From the NCBI GenBank assembly GCA_910583765.1, contig CAJTYS010000010.1:39153-103152 (forward strand): DNA of 64,000 bases, written 5' to 3'. The notes beneath the pieces are model-generated. The model worked only from the letters and a program-made list of their open reading frames with translations. It ran no database searches and was not told where the DNA came from. The DNA is from an uncultured Eubacteriales bacterium. Lineage in GTDB: Bacteria; Bacillota; Clostridia; Peptostreptococcales; Anaerovoracaceae. Below, in pieces: positions 1 to 9,257 of this stretch; positions within the stretch are counted from its first letter, which is position 1; every line of letters begins with the position of its first letter. Made by a program: the position numbers and the translations under genes.

Positions 1-943
1 TCGTCAAGACCTCACCTACGATTTTTTTCATCTTTTGCACCACATCTGGATTTCTACGGTAGAATTCCAATAAATCTCGGAAATCTTTTACACCACATCT
101 GCTGCTGCCAAAGATGCGCAGCCCTTTTTCCAATACCATCCTCGTATGAATCGGGACCAGTTCTTCTGAAACGCCCATGATAGCGATGGTCCCTTCCGGG
201 TGGATGAAATCGATGATCTGGTTGATAGCAATTCCGGACGCTGCTGAACCAACACATTCAAAAGCATGATCGACACGCAGGTCTTCTGGGATGCAACTAC
301 AGTTGTAAACACCGTCAGCAAAGGTAAACTCTCTCATCTTCGTCTCATCAATACCAAAGACGCAAACTTCATACTGCGGAAATCTGGATTTCAATAGCAG
401 AGACGTGATATAAGCCAGATTTCCGTCTCCCCATATGCCGATCCTGTTTCTCCTGGCATGGGAAAAGCGATCGAATCGATTGATGGTATGGTAACTGACC
501 GCAGCCAACTCCGTAAAGGCCGCCACCGTGGTGTCCATGCCTTCCGGCAAAGGAACCAAACGGCTTCGCTGCATATCTATCACATCCTGCATAAAGCCAT
601 CGAATCCACTGGCCCGAAATTTGCTGCTGCGCAAATAGTTTTCCGCAATGATCTCGTCTTCTTCCACCGGCGTATTAGGCACCATAGCCACCAGCATGCC
701 CTCGGGAAATTCCTCTTTTGGATCGTGAAGCACTTCTCCAATACCTTCATGAATCAACGCCATGGGCAGTTTTTTAGCTAGAACTTCAGGCGCTCTCTGC
801 CCTTGATAATACCTCTGATCCGCATGACAAATGGATAAGAATCGAGGGCGCACTAGCACTGCATCCGTATTCTCATTGATTTCCGTTGTTTTTTCTACAA
901 AAACTCCTGGTTTTACCAGACTATAAATTCTATTTTTGATCAT
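1..943 (-). CDS. tarJ: TarJ-like ribitol-5-phosphate dehydrogenase (3' end beyond window)
   Basis: Zinc-type alcohol dehydrogenase that would reduce ribulose-5-phosphate to ribitol-5-phosphate in the cytoplasm, feeding CDP-ribitol synthesis for teichoic acid. I translated it by hand from the ATG at 943; the frame is open to the window edge (about 314 codons), so the C-terminus is missing. The N-terminus reads MIKNRIYSLVKPGVF, followed by a CHAD metal-site region (SICHADQRYY) near residue 40 and a nucleotide-binding segment (GIWGDGNLAY) near residue 170, as in TarJ. It overlaps tarI by four bases (ATGA), so the two are translationally coupled and encode consecutive steps. Identity as TarJ rather than another medium-chain dehydrogenase rests largely on this neighbour. 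Confidence 0.85.
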   Translation of the reverse strand, partial: MIKNRIYSLVKPGVFVEKTTEINENTDAVLVRPRFLSICHADQRYYQGQRAPEVLAKKLPMALIHEGIGEVLHDPKEEFPEGMLVAMVPNTPVEEDEIIAENYLRSSKFRASGFDGFMQDVIDMQRSRLVPLPEGMDTTVAAFTELAAVSYHTINRFDRFSHARRNRIGIWGDGNLAYITSLLLKSRFPQYEVCVFGIDETKMREFTFADGVYNCSCIPEDLRVDHAFECVGSAASGIAINQIIDFIHPEGTIAIMGVSEELVPIHTRMVLEKGLRIFGSSRCGVKDFRDLLEFYRRNPDVVQKMKKIVGEVLT

Positions 944-1647
944 TCCTTCCCTCCTAATAGGGATTCCGCAAGCTGTAGATCGGATGGATACGTGATTTTC
1001 ACGTTATAGGTTTCCCCCTTTACCAGTGCGACTTCCCTGCCTTTGATGACAAAAACTTTTGCCGCATCCGTGAGGGTCTCCTTTTCATGATCTGTCAAGC
1101 TCAGATAAAGCTCCCTAAATTCTTTGGCTTTAAAGGATTGAGGTGTTTGACCCTGATATAAGTGCGCTCTGTCCGGGACATGAGAAATGACGTGGCCATC
1201 CAGGCTTTCCACAATGGTATCCGTGGCTGGCACCACAGTGTCACAGGCACCTTTTTCCCGCACAGCCGCAATATTGTCCTCAATGATCCGTTTTGTGACC
1301 AGCGGCCGCACCGCATCATGGGTTAAAAGGATGGTATCATCCTCTAATCCATAGTTTTTTTCAACATAGGATATGGCGTTCATAATGGTGTCGTTTCGCA
1401 TCGCTCCCCCTGGGATAATCGCAATCTGCTTTGAAGACACGCCATACTGATCGAACAATTCCTGGGTATAATCCAGCCAGTCCTCCGGACAAAGAACGAT
1501 GACCTTGTCCAACTTTTCACAGGCAGTAAAGGCTTCTATGGTATGAATGATGATAGGCTTTCCACCTACCATCAGGTACTGCTTTGGTTTTTCCACATTT
1601 CCCATGCGGGTACCGATTCCGCCCGCTAGAATGGCTCCAAATATCAT
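940..1647 (-). CDS. tarI: D-ribitol-5-phosphate cytidylyltransferase (TarI/IspD family)
   Basis: Activates ribitol-5-phosphate with CTP to CDP-ribitol in the cytoplasm. The 235-residue protein begins with the nucleotide-binding signature AILAGGIGTRMG and KPKQYL (residues 5-25) and has HDAVRPLV near residue 110, shared by IspD and TarI. IspD of the MEP pathway is the alternative, but coupling to a TarJ-like dehydrogenase by an ATGA overlap and the TagF/TagGH neighbours favour TarI. The start has a good ribosome site (AAAAGGAGATTCAGAT before ATG). Length is normal for the family. Confidence 0.88.
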   Translation of the reverse strand: MIFGAILAGGIGTRMGNVEKPKQYLMVGGKPIIIHTIEAFTACEKLDKVIVLCPEDWLDYTQELFDQYGVSSKQIAIIPGGAMRNDTIMNAISYVEKNYGLEDDTILLTHDAVRPLVTKRIIEDNIAAVREKGACDTVVPATDTIVESLDGHVISHVPDRAHLYQGQTPQSFKAKEFRELYLSLTDHEKETLTDAAKVFVIKGREVALVKGETYNVKITYPSDLQLAESLLGGKE

Positions 1648-1725
1648 ATCTGAATCTCCTTTTCTTCTTTTGCGTATGTTCCCATTTATTCTACCATAAC
1701 TTGGATAAAAAAACAGCCCCTTTGT

Positions 1726-2847
1726 CTAATCGCTTCTCATCTGCCCATAAATGAGGTCTGCCAGCTTTTTCGTACATTGTGTGTCAGAGGCCACATACCG
1801 TTTGGCAAAGGTGCGGCTCTCTTCCATATCCCATGTGTCCGTTTCAATGGCATTTATCAACTCAGCAGCATGAAAATATGGCTTTCCTGGAAGATCCTTT
1901 TCATAATCCAAATAAAATCCCCGCCTTCCTATATATTCCTCTAAATCATACGCATATAGAAAAATCGGCCTTTTCGCCAATGCCGCTTCATAGATCATGG
2001 CTGAGTAATCTGTAATGAAATAGTCACAGACAGACAGCAATTCTAATGTGGAGAAACCTTTTGCGGAAATGACTTGCTCTGGCAGCTGATCGTCAGCCAT
2101 CAAAGGATGAAACGCCGCTACCAGATTGTATGCCTCATAATCCACTGCATCGATCAACTCCGAAATACCTTTCCTTCCTTGCTGAGATTTTCGGAAGGTA
2201 GGGGCGTACAAAATGTTTTTCTTTTCTGCTAGTTTAGGAATGGCGTCTTTGATTTCCTGCGCTTTTTTTTCCATGTATCTCGGATCGCGAAGCAAGTCTG
2301 TTCTAGGCAGTGGCAGAATTTTAAAAGCATCTCTGTCATATCCAAAAGCTTCTCCAAAAAATTCAGCACTTTCTTCGCTGCTGGCCAGAATATAAGTATA
2401 ATTCTTGTGCATCCGCATGGCTTGTGCCAGCCAGGCTTGGGAGCCTTCCCCTTTGTCAAGAATGCTGTAGCCAAATTTTTTGAATCCGCCCATAGCATGC
2501 CACATCTGGATGATGGGCAGTCCCTGTCGATGGCGCAGGATACTGGCTGCGATACAGTAGCTATCCAGTACCACAACCTTCGAGGATGCCATGGCATGCA
2601 TCTGAACACCAATCATATGGAAGACGTAATTTATTTTGGCAAGAAGTCCGCTGCCCAATGTCTTGCACAGGACCTTCACTTGAACGTCCTGCCTGCGCTC
2701 CAGTTCCTCAACTAATAACCGGATATCCAGGCTGGGTTTGTTGCTTTGCCTGCTGATGATCACTACTTGTTCTTTCACAGGGCACAACTTGTGAAGCCCA
2801 TAGATCCCGTTCAGCAGAAGCCTTCCGATCATAATCAGGAACTTCAT
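1726..2847 (-). CDS. CDP-glycerol/CDP-ribitol phosphotransferase (TagB/TagF/TarL family)
   Basis: Transfers polyol-phosphate from a CDP donor to a lipid-linked teichoic acid acceptor at the inner face of the membrane. At 373 residues it is about the size of the catalytic GT-B part of TagF/TarL without a long N-terminal extension. It shows the family's substrate-site motifs: QMWHAMGGFKK near residue 115, FHPLM near residue 245, and FITDYSAMIYEAA near residue 275. The hydrophobic N-terminus could associate with the membrane. Its ATG directly follows the tagH stop (TAAATG) and CDP-ribitol genes lie just downstream, so CDP-ribitol is a reasonable donor, but primase, polymerase and donor type cannot be told apart from sequence alone. 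Confidence 0.85.
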   Translation of the reverse strand: MKFLIMIGRLLLNGIYGLHKLCPVKEQVVIISRQSNKPSLDIRLLVEELERRQDVQVKVLCKTLGSGLLAKINYVFHMIGVQMHAMASSKVVVLDSYCIAASILRHRQGLPIIQMWHAMGGFKKFGYSILDKGEGSQAWLAQAMRMHKNYTYILASSEESAEFFGEAFGYDRDAFKILPLPRTDLLRDPRYMEKKAQEIKDAIPKLAEKKNILYAPTFRKSQQGRKGISELIDAVDYEAYNLVAAFHPLMADDQLPEQVISAKGFSTLELLSVCDYFITDYSAMIYEAALAKRPIFLYAYDLEEYIGRRGFYLDYEKDLPGKPYFHAAELINAIETDTWDMEESRTFAKRYVASDTQCTKKLADLIYGQMRSD

Positions 2848-3582
2848 TTATTTTTTCCTCGTGCTTTTTCCATATACATCGATAGCAATATCGATGTCAT
2901 CATCGCAAATAACTTTTCCGTTTTTCATAACAATGCCTCTCTTGCAGAACTGCCGAGCGATACTTGTAGTATGTGTCACAAATAGCAACGTCACTCCATC
3001 TTGGTTCACAATTTTATTGACCTTTTGCAGGCATTTATCTTTGAACGCCACATCTCCAACGCTTAGCGCTTCATCGACGATCAGGATCTCCGGCCGGATA
3101 TTCACATTGATAGCAAAGCCCAATCTAGCCTTCATCCCACTAGAATAGGTCCGCACCGGCTGATCGATATACTCTCCAATTTCAGCAAACTCCACGATTT
3201 CCTCTTCCAATTCTTGGATTTCCTGTTCTTTCAATCCCGATAGTCTGCCTTTTAAATAAATATTTTCTCGCCCTGTAAATTCCGGGTCAAATCCAGAAGT
3301 TAATTCCAATAGCGCGCTCACTCGCCCTTCTACCTTTATGTTTCCCTCTGTAGGAAACGCAACGCCTGTGATCATTTTCAAAACCGTAGACTTTCCAGCT
3401 CCATTCTTCCCGAAAATAGCCACAGTTTCTCCTTTTTGTATAGTAAACGACACATGATCTACCGCCCTTTTTTTCTTGTAACTGACTTTTTTAGAAAACA
3501 CGGACAATAATCGCTGTTTATCGTTTTTATATAATTTGTAGACCTTTGAAACATCTTGAAAGTCAATCACGGTATTTTTCAT
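2848..3582 (-). CDS. tagH: Teichoic acid/polysaccharide ABC exporter ATPase (TagH-like)
   Basis: ATPase subunit of an ABC-2 exporter that moves a completed lipid-linked teichoic acid or polysaccharide across the membrane. The 244-residue protein has Walker A GKNGAGKST (residues 58-66), the ABC signature in YSSGMKARLGFA, Walker B ILIVDEAL, and the H-loop TH near residue 205. It lacks the long C-terminal extension of Bacillus TagH and is the minimal form, like Wzt of short-type exporters. It lies 14 bases downstream of the permease gene, forming a TagGH pair. Confidence 0.92.
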   Translation of the reverse strand: MKNTVIDFQDVSKVYKLYKNDKQRLLSVFSKKVSYKKKRAVDHVSFTIQKGETVAIFGKNGAGKSTVLKMITGVAFPTEGNIKVEGRVSALLELTSGFDPEFTGRENIYLKGRLSGLKEQEIQELEEEIVEFAEIGEYIDQPVRTYSSGMKARLGFAINVNIRPEILIVDEALSVGDVAFKDKCLQKVNKIVNQDGVTLLFVTHTTSIARQFCKRGIVMKNGKVICDDDIDIAIDVYGKSTRKK

Positions 3583-3596
3583 TCTTTGCTCCTTAT

Positions 3597-4403
3597 CTAT
3601 AGTACATCCGGGATTTCTTTGATCAGCTTTTTATAGCTCCAAATGGCCAAAATAGTCATGGTTACTAGGGTAACAGCATAACAAAGCAAATGGGTCGGCT
3701 GTTCAAAAAACCAGATTTTATAGATGAACACATTACGATATCCAGATGACACATAGGTAATCGGATTGAAAAGCAATATATTTTTCAGCCATTCAATGTC
3801 AATTTTGTTGACATCCCACATGATACCTGACAACCAGAACAAGGCAGTAGTCACTGACTTTACCAAATTTAAGAAGTCTTTGCTCATGGAAGAAAGCATC
3901 GCAGAAAACAAACTCCATTCAACAAAGAACAACAACATGCATAGCATGTAAAAAGGCAGCTGCAGCATATAAATGTCTGGCAAACGCCCAAAAATCGCAA
4001 ACACAATAATCACAATCACCATGAGACATAAATGCACAGTCAGTTTGGATAATGACACAAATGTCGGTATGGTAGACACCGGAAATTTCATCTTTGTCAC
4101 AAGATACTTATATTTCCGTATGGATCTGGCTCCCTGGACAATGATTTCGCTCATGAAAAACCAAGGCACCAATCCTGCTATTAGCCATAAAATAAATGGA
4201 TAGCCTTCTATATCACTTTTCAGTCTCAGGCCTACAGAAAACGCAAACCAAAAGACAAGAATCGTTATGGTTGGTTTCACTATGGCCCAAGCCCAACCCA
4301 AGGCAGAACCACTATATGTTTTCACAATATCCGCTTTGGCTAACTTAAAAACTTGACTGCGCCATTCGTAATGTTCTTTAATGATTTTACTTATTGTACT
4401 CAC
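3597..4403 (-). CDS. tagG: Teichoic acid/polysaccharide ABC exporter permease (TagG-like)
   Basis: Integral membrane subunit of the ABC-2 exporter with TagH. The 268-residue protein has about six hydrophobic segments after an amphipathic N-terminus containing YSGSALGWAWAIVKP, typical of ABC-2 polysaccharide permeases. The start is GTG at 4403, preceded by GAAAGAGGAAACGC. A roughly 100-base gap separates it from the upstream aminotransferase gene, so the export genes may be a separate transcription unit, though I found no convincing promoter there. Confidence 0.9.
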   Translation of the reverse strand: MSTISKIIKEHYEWRSQVFKLAKADIVKTYSGSALGWAWAIVKPTITILVFWFAFSVGLRLKSDIEGYPFILWLIAGLVPWFFMSEIIVQGARSIRKYKYLVTKMKFPVSTIPTFVSLSKLTVHLCLMVIVIIVFAIFGRLPDIYMLQLPFYMLCMLLFFVEWSLFSAMLSSMSKDFLNLVKSVTTALFWLSGIMWDVNKIDIEWLKNILLFNPITYVSSGYRNVFIYKIWFFEQPTHLLCYAVTLVTMTILAIWSYKKLIKEIPDVL

Positions 4404-4501
4404 GCGTTTCCTCTTTCATGCTTCGTCATATCTACTTGACTTATCAATGTGTTAATTTAAAGCATGGCTCTATTCCCATAGTACCCTATTGCGCCAAAAG
4501 C

Positions 4502-5551
4502 CTAGCAATCTAATTTCAATAAAATATCAATAAACTGCTGCATGATTTCTTTCGTACCAGTTGTCACTCTAATAAATCCGCCTAACATTTCATTATTATA
4601 ATATTTTACGAGAATCTTGTTTTCTTTCAAACGCTCTGTTAATGCTTTTGCCTCTGTCTTTGGTTTTATGAACAGAAAGTTTCCTTCTCTCATATTGACT
4701 TCATACCCTTTTTCCATGAGAGAATCCGCTAAATATTTCTTACCCTCCAATTGTTCCGCTACCATATTCTCAATCATTCCGCTTTCAATGATAGCCTGAG
4801 CGAACTTTATGCCAAATCCATTGACATTATGCGGAGTACAAGCTTTTTGGATCAAAGCGATACCATCGGCTTGACCAGTAACGTATCCTAATCGACATCC
4901 TGCTAATGAAAATAGTTTTGAAAACGTTCTTGTTAGGAAAACATGCTCGTTATTCTTTGCGAATTCAATAAATGAATTTGGATAAAAATAGAAATACGCT
5001 TCATCAATCAGCACTGTTGCAAAATGTTTTTTAGCGGCAGCTAAAATCTTCTCCATATCTTCTGTACTATGTACATCACCGATTGGATTGTTGGGGTTTA
5101 AGATTACCACTAAATCTACATCATCATCAATTTTAGCAATGATATCCTCCGCTGTTACTGTCATATTTTCATTATACGGAACCGGAACATGTACACGCCC
5201 ATACATCTTTGCATATACACTATACATAGCATACGATGGTGCCACGGAAACAATCTTTCCGCCAGGTTTTGTAAAAATTTCAATGATATGTCTGATAGCT
5301 TCAGCTGAACCATTTGTCAAACAGATTTCATTTGGTTTTACTTTTATGAAATCCGCCAATTTTTCTGTAAATTCCAAGGTTTCGGGATATTTTGCCACGA
5401 ATTCTGAATCCACATCCTTTAGAACAGATTTGATAAACGCATCAGGCAATCCCCCAGGATTCTCATTTAAATCCAAGCGTAAATATCCCTCTCTGGAATT
5501 CTGATCATAAATCCGGAATAAATCTTTAATATTGGGATTGATATAATACAT
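4502..5551 (-). CDS. HisC/CobD-like PLP aminotransferase or decarboxylase
   Basis: Fold-type I PLP enzyme of 349 residues. It has LTNGSAEAIRHII (near 78-90), the NPNNPIG motif (152-158), DEAYFYFYP (183-191) and the PLP lysine K212 in TRTFSKLFSLAGCRLGY. The family includes histidinol-phosphate aminotransferase and CobD-type amino-phosphate decarboxylases. There are no his genes nearby; the gene lies 10 bases downstream of a LicD gene. Related enzymes in Campylobacter capsule loci make serinol-phosphate or ethanolamine-phosphate, so supply of an amino-alcohol phosphate for LicD is an attractive inference. A true histidine-pathway HisC is the alternative. Confidence 0.75.
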   Translation of the reverse strand: MYYINPNIKDLFRIYDQNSREGYLRLDLNENPGGLPDAFIKSVLKDVDSEFVAKYPETLEFTEKLADFIKVKPNEICLTNGSAEAIRHIIEIFTKPGGKIVSVAPSYAMYSVYAKMYGRVHVPVPYNENMTVTAEDIIAKIDDDVDLVVILNPNNPIGDVHSTEDMEKILAAAKKHFATVLIDEAYFYFYPNSFIEFAKNNEHVFLTRTFSKLFSLAGCRLGYVTGQADGIALIQKACTPHNVNGFGIKFAQAIIESGMIENMVAEQLEGKKYLADSLMEKGYEVNMREGNFLFIKPKTEAKALTERLKENKILVKYYNNEMLGGFIRVTTGTKEIMQQFIDILLKLDC

Positions 5552-5560
5552 GATGTCCTC

Positions 5561-8428
5561 CTAACCGAACCGCAATTCTCTATGTTTTAGTTCCCGCACT
5601 CTTTCGGCCCTTCTTTCATCACCGAGCGCTTCTAAGCATCTGCAGTAAATCTCAAAGATTTCTTCATCAAATGAAAACGCAAGCTTGTGTGATTGATAGT
5701 AACGGACCAATTCATCATACTCTTCTAATACCCCCATTACCTTATCATATTTTTGACAATTATACAAATCCAGGATCTGTTTTTTTTGGCTGGAAAAACG
5801 GCCTTGCATTTTAAATTTGTCATCAATGCGGCAAATAATGGCCCAATATCGTTGGATGGTTTTATTAAGCGGCACGAGAAGCTCACGATATTTTAGTGAG
5901 CGCTTATACCGACTTAACGCCTCGCCTGTCAGCAAATCCAAATCTACATTTTTCTTTAATTCTGAAAAAGTCAGATATGCGTCTGCCAGCAACGATAATT
6001 TTCGTTTTTCCTGCCCGATCTCCTTACCTTCTGTGGTTTTATCTTGTACCTGCAATGTCAAAACAGGAAATTTCTGATCGTATAAAGACACATTTTCTTT
6101 GCTTTCAAGCACTTTCTCTGAGAAGTACCAATTTTTATGCTTTAAATTCTTATTCTTTCTTGTAACAAAACACTCCTCTTTTCTAGAATTGAGCGCTGCC
6201 TGTGTATGCCATCTGAAGATGGTTTTGGCAATCTTTTTTCTTCCTTGCTTTCCACACAATTTCATGATTGCGTTTCCAAATCTGTGCGCATACTGCGCTT
6301 TGTTTCCAGCTGTCTCTGGCAAATACGTTAAATAAGATTCATGTGCGATTTCCAGGCCCCTTATTATCGTGGCCTTGATTTTACTGTTTTTCTTTTTGAC
6401 AATTTTAATGCGTATAAAAATCCCTAAATCCGTATATCTCTCATTAGCATTTAGCTCTATTGGAAAGTACACAGTAGTTTGGTCCGCATAATATAAATCA
6501 TACGCAAAATGATCCGCATTTGTCAACATTGAGTCTATGCGGCGGTCAGCCCGCCCCTCTGCGGTTACGGCATCCATAAATTTCATTGCGTTTTCCGCAG
6601 TCATTACCACTGTGTTGAGTCCATAGTCCTTTTTAAAAGCATGCTCATAATATGCGTATATCGCAGTATCTCCATATAGAAAATATTCAATCCCGTGCTT
6701 TTCACAAATTTCATTGATTTCACATAAAAGCCTGAACTGCACCTGCTGAAAGGATGTAAGCGCGACATGCTCTGCGCCTGACTCAGTAATATTCGCATCA
6801 ATGTCGGCCACTAACTCTGGAAATTTGCGCTTTATGTCCAGCAGCAGCATGCCATTGCTTGTGCGCCCTAATATTTTCTGATATATTTGTTTTGCATCAT
6901 CCTTTTTTTCCTGCCTAAAAAGCAAGTCTCCGTATGCTTTTTCAATTTCTGCATCAGCCGGATATTGGTCTAATGCCTGCTGCGCCACAGACACTAGCGA
7001 TGGCAGCTCTTCTTCTGGCGCATTTTCTATCAATACCAGCAATTCTAATCGTTTTATGGAGACAATATTTGTTCGGTCCTCTGGGGAAAGACGCTTTAAA
7101 GCTTCTTTCGCATCAGCAGTTCGACTGGAATAATAGGCCCCACTAAGGAATTTAATGTCGCTAAACAGCTTATCTATTTTTTCAAGTAAAGGCGATAACG
7201 CTTTACCTGTGCCCTTTCTTGCTCGAAGAAGGCTTTCTGCTTTTTTGATTTGGCCTTTTGCTGTCAAGGCATACAGTAACGCATACAACCAATCATCATC
7301 AATATCGATGAATACTGGCTTGCGATAGCGATGCCAGTAGCTATGCCTCATCTTTCCTAAAAATTCCGGTGTGCACTGGTTCTTCAAATAATAATCAAAT
7401 ATATCCACAATTTCTGAGAATTTTTTTTCGGCCAAAAGCTTCAGAACATCATAGCCGTTCTCTGAAATCATTTTGTTCTGTATATATTTTACATACTGTA
7501 TGTTCACCTGCAAAAGGTTTTGTTCCCACTCACGTTTTAATTCATTTCTCTTGATTGTGAGATCCTTTCTTAGTTGATAGTTTTCTGCCGCCTCCTTTTT
7601 GTCAATTTGCTGATCTAACTCAGCAGTATAAACCGTATAAGGCACATCCATATTAACAACCGATACATGTTGGGTCGCCTCTTCGTGCCCTGGAATATAC
7701 ATCCAGTCCGCACCATATAATTGATATAAATAGTCCCACCACCGGTTAGGCAGAGGCAGCTGCATGTCTTCAAAAGGCAAATAAACAGGCTCTCCCATCA
7801 TTTCTTTAGGAAAAATGCTTGGTAATGTCCCCCAACGCAAAACGTAGCAATCACATTCTTCTTCTGGATATTGGAACAACTCTGCTTCCAACTCCTGAAG
7901 AACCGCCTCCCGTCCTTGTTGCTTTAACTTTTTCTGATAAGTGTCATACAAGCCATAGTATTTCGTTTCATTTCTCTGTGAATAAACATAATATGGCACT
8001 ACAATGTCATTGTATACATTGAATTTTGCTAAATGCGCTTCCTGAATCTCTTTGTCAGCTGGAATTGGATCTAAAATAAAGATATCAATAATCAATCCAC
8101 CTGAGCATGTATTCATACAATGGAACCTGCAAAGGGTAGTAGTGGTTTCTTCTATGTATCTAGGAATGGTCGCCGGACATTCCCGATTGTCATCCAGGCA
8201 TTCTAAAACACGATCTCGTGGAGCTTCTTTATGGAACGCTTCTCGAAAACGGTAAAAGTTCTCCCTTGTCATGTATAAATCAGCGTCATCATCCCACGGA
8301 ATAAAGCCTTGGTGCCGTACAGCGCCTATTGTGGTGCCTCCCGCAGCATAATAAGTGATTTCATACTTCCTACAGATTGCGTCTATTTCACGCAGCAATC
8401 CCAGCAGGTGCGCATGTAATTTTTCCAA
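5561..8428 (-). CDS. Double LicD-domain phosphotransferase with TPR-like middle
   Basis: LicD proteins transfer phosphocholine or related polyol/amino-alcohol phosphates from CDP donors to surface glycans. The first domain has the full signature (GGTTIGAVRHQGF then IPWDDDADLYM, near residues 30-55). A helical, TPR-like middle (around 380-540) is followed by a second LicD-like segment (EYFLYGDTAIYAYYEH, near 585) that lacks the WDDD acidic cluster and is probably non-catalytic. The frame can be read from a TTG at 8446, but AAGGAGG lies inside that extension and is correctly spaced for TTG at 8428, which I prefer (955 residues). Its immediate downstream neighbour is the HisC-like enzyme. Confidence 0.82.
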   Translation of the reverse strand: MEKLHAHLLGLLREIDAICRKYEITYYAAGGTTIGAVRHQGFIPWDDDADLYMTRENFYRFREAFHKEAPRDRVLECLDDNRECPATIPRYIEETTTTLCRFHCMNTCSGGLIIDIFILDPIPADKEIQEAHLAKFNVYNDIVVPYYVYSQRNETKYYGLYDTYQKKLKQQGREAVLQELEAELFQYPEEECDCYVLRWGTLPSIFPKEMMGEPVYLPFEDMQLPLPNRWWDYLYQLYGADWMYIPGHEEATQHVSVVNMDVPYTVYTAELDQQIDKKEAAENYQLRKDLTIKRNELKREWEQNLLQVNIQYVKYIQNKMISENGYDVLKLLAEKKFSEIVDIFDYYLKNQCTPEFLGKMRHSYWHRYRKPVFIDIDDDWLYALLYALTAKGQIKKAESLLRARKGTGKALSPLLEKIDKLFSDIKFLSGAYYSSRTADAKEALKRLSPEDRTNIVSIKRLELLVLIENAPEEELPSLVSVAQQALDQYPADAEIEKAYGDLLFRQEKKDDAKQIYQKILGRTSNGMLLLDIKRKFPELVADIDANITESGAEHVALTSFQQVQFRLLCEINEICEKHGIEYFLYGDTAIYAYYEHAFKKDYGLNTVVMTAENAMKFMDAVTAEGRADRRIDSMLTNADHFAYDLYYADQTTVYFPIELNANERYTDLGIFIRIKIVKKKNSKIKATIIRGLEIAHESYLTYLPETAGNKAQYAHRFGNAIMKLCGKQGRKKIAKTIFRWHTQAALNSRKEECFVTRKNKNLKHKNWYFSEKVLESKENVSLYDQKFPVLTLQVQDKTTEGKEIGQEKRKLSLLADAYLTFSELKKNVDLDLLTGEALSRYKRSLKYRELLVPLNKTIQRYWAIICRIDDKFKMQGRFSSQKKQILDLYNCQKYDKVMGVLEEYDELVRYYQSHKLAFSFDEEIFEIYCRCLEALGDERRAERVRELKHRELRFG

Positions 8429-8449
8429 ACGATGGTCCTCCTTCAACAG

Positions 8450-9232
8450 TTACTGTCTTACTAATTTTGCCCAATCACCCAGCTTTTCAAATCCAACGCT
8501 CTTATGTGCGCTCTGGCCAGCATCATAGTGATAAGAATATATATCTTTTCCTTCTTCTAGCAAATATCTGCACATTGAACCCAATATTTTTCCATATTGT
8601 CCCTGTCCTCGATATGCAGGGGAAACAAATCCCCCTGATACAATAGCAAGGTTGTCCAACTCCGCATAAGTGGCAACATGGGAGATAATTTTATTCTCAC
8701 CATCGCGCAAAAGATAATTCCTGCCAAATTTCTCCTTATATCGCTCTGCTAATTGTTGATACAGCAGATCATTTTCATATGGTTTCCCCAACGCTTCGTC
8801 CTCCGATAACACATCAGCGATTTCCCGCAATTCATCATAAGAAGCCGCATATACATCGGGGCTAAAAATATTCTCATAATGCTCTAACCTTAGTACGATG
8901 CCCACCTCCTGGCTGTACCCGTCCATGTGTTCTGCGACTTTATCGGTAGTTTCTTTCATTGCGCAGACCATGCTTGGCAATTCCCGCATGATAAGATCGG
9001 CTGCGTCTTTTGCGTCAAAATCATTATCTCGAGAATATAAATGCATACCTGTGTAGTACTTTAAGGCGATCGCTCGAATGGCTCCTTGTTCATCGAGCTG
9101 CCACCACATAGAAACATTCTCATTACTCAATCCATATTTTTTTAAATCTATATACAGATAGAGACACTTTCCATAATCATCACCAATATAATCCAAAATC
9201 TGCTGCTTATTGCGCTCTGTACATTTTAACAT
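8450..9232 (-). CDS. GNAT-family N-acetyltransferase
   Basis: Acetyl-CoA-dependent acyltransferase of unknown substrate. The acetyl-CoA loop is in the C-terminal third (SPAYRGQGQYGKILGSMC), followed by a hydrophobic strand and a typical GNAT C-terminal tail (SYHYDAGQSAHKSVGFEKLG). The N-terminal 120 residues are not recognisable. An upstream ATG at 9277 would overlap the SGNH gene; ATG at 9232 has GGAGGGATCAG in front and is the likely start (260 residues). Its place between the LicD gene and a secreted esterase suggests modification of a polymer precursor, but this is context only. Confidence 0.8.
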   Translation of the reverse strand: MLKCTERNKQQILDYIGDDYGKCLYLYIDLKKYGLSNENVSMWWQLDEQGAIRAIALKYYTGMHLYSRDNDFDAKDAADLIMRELPSMVCAMKETTDKVAEHMDGYSQEVGIVLRLEHYENIFSPDVYAASYDELREIADVLSEDEALGKPYENDLLYQQLAERYKEKFGRNYLLRDGENKIISHVATYAELDNLAIVSGGFVSPAYRGQGQYGKILGSMCRYLLEEGKDIYSYHYDAGQSAHKSVGFEKLGDWAKLVRQ

Positions 9233-9257
9233 CTGATCCCTCCATAAAATTATCGTC

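Noticed and set aside
940..1647. IspD of the MEP isoprenoid pathway
   Set aside because: The fold fits, but coupling to a TarJ-like dehydrogenase and the teichoic acid context support TarI.
1688..1716. Promoter upstream of tarI
   Set aside because: A TAGAAT -10 is present at 1688-1693, but no acceptable -35 hexamer is found at 16-18 bases; the evidence is too weak to annotate.
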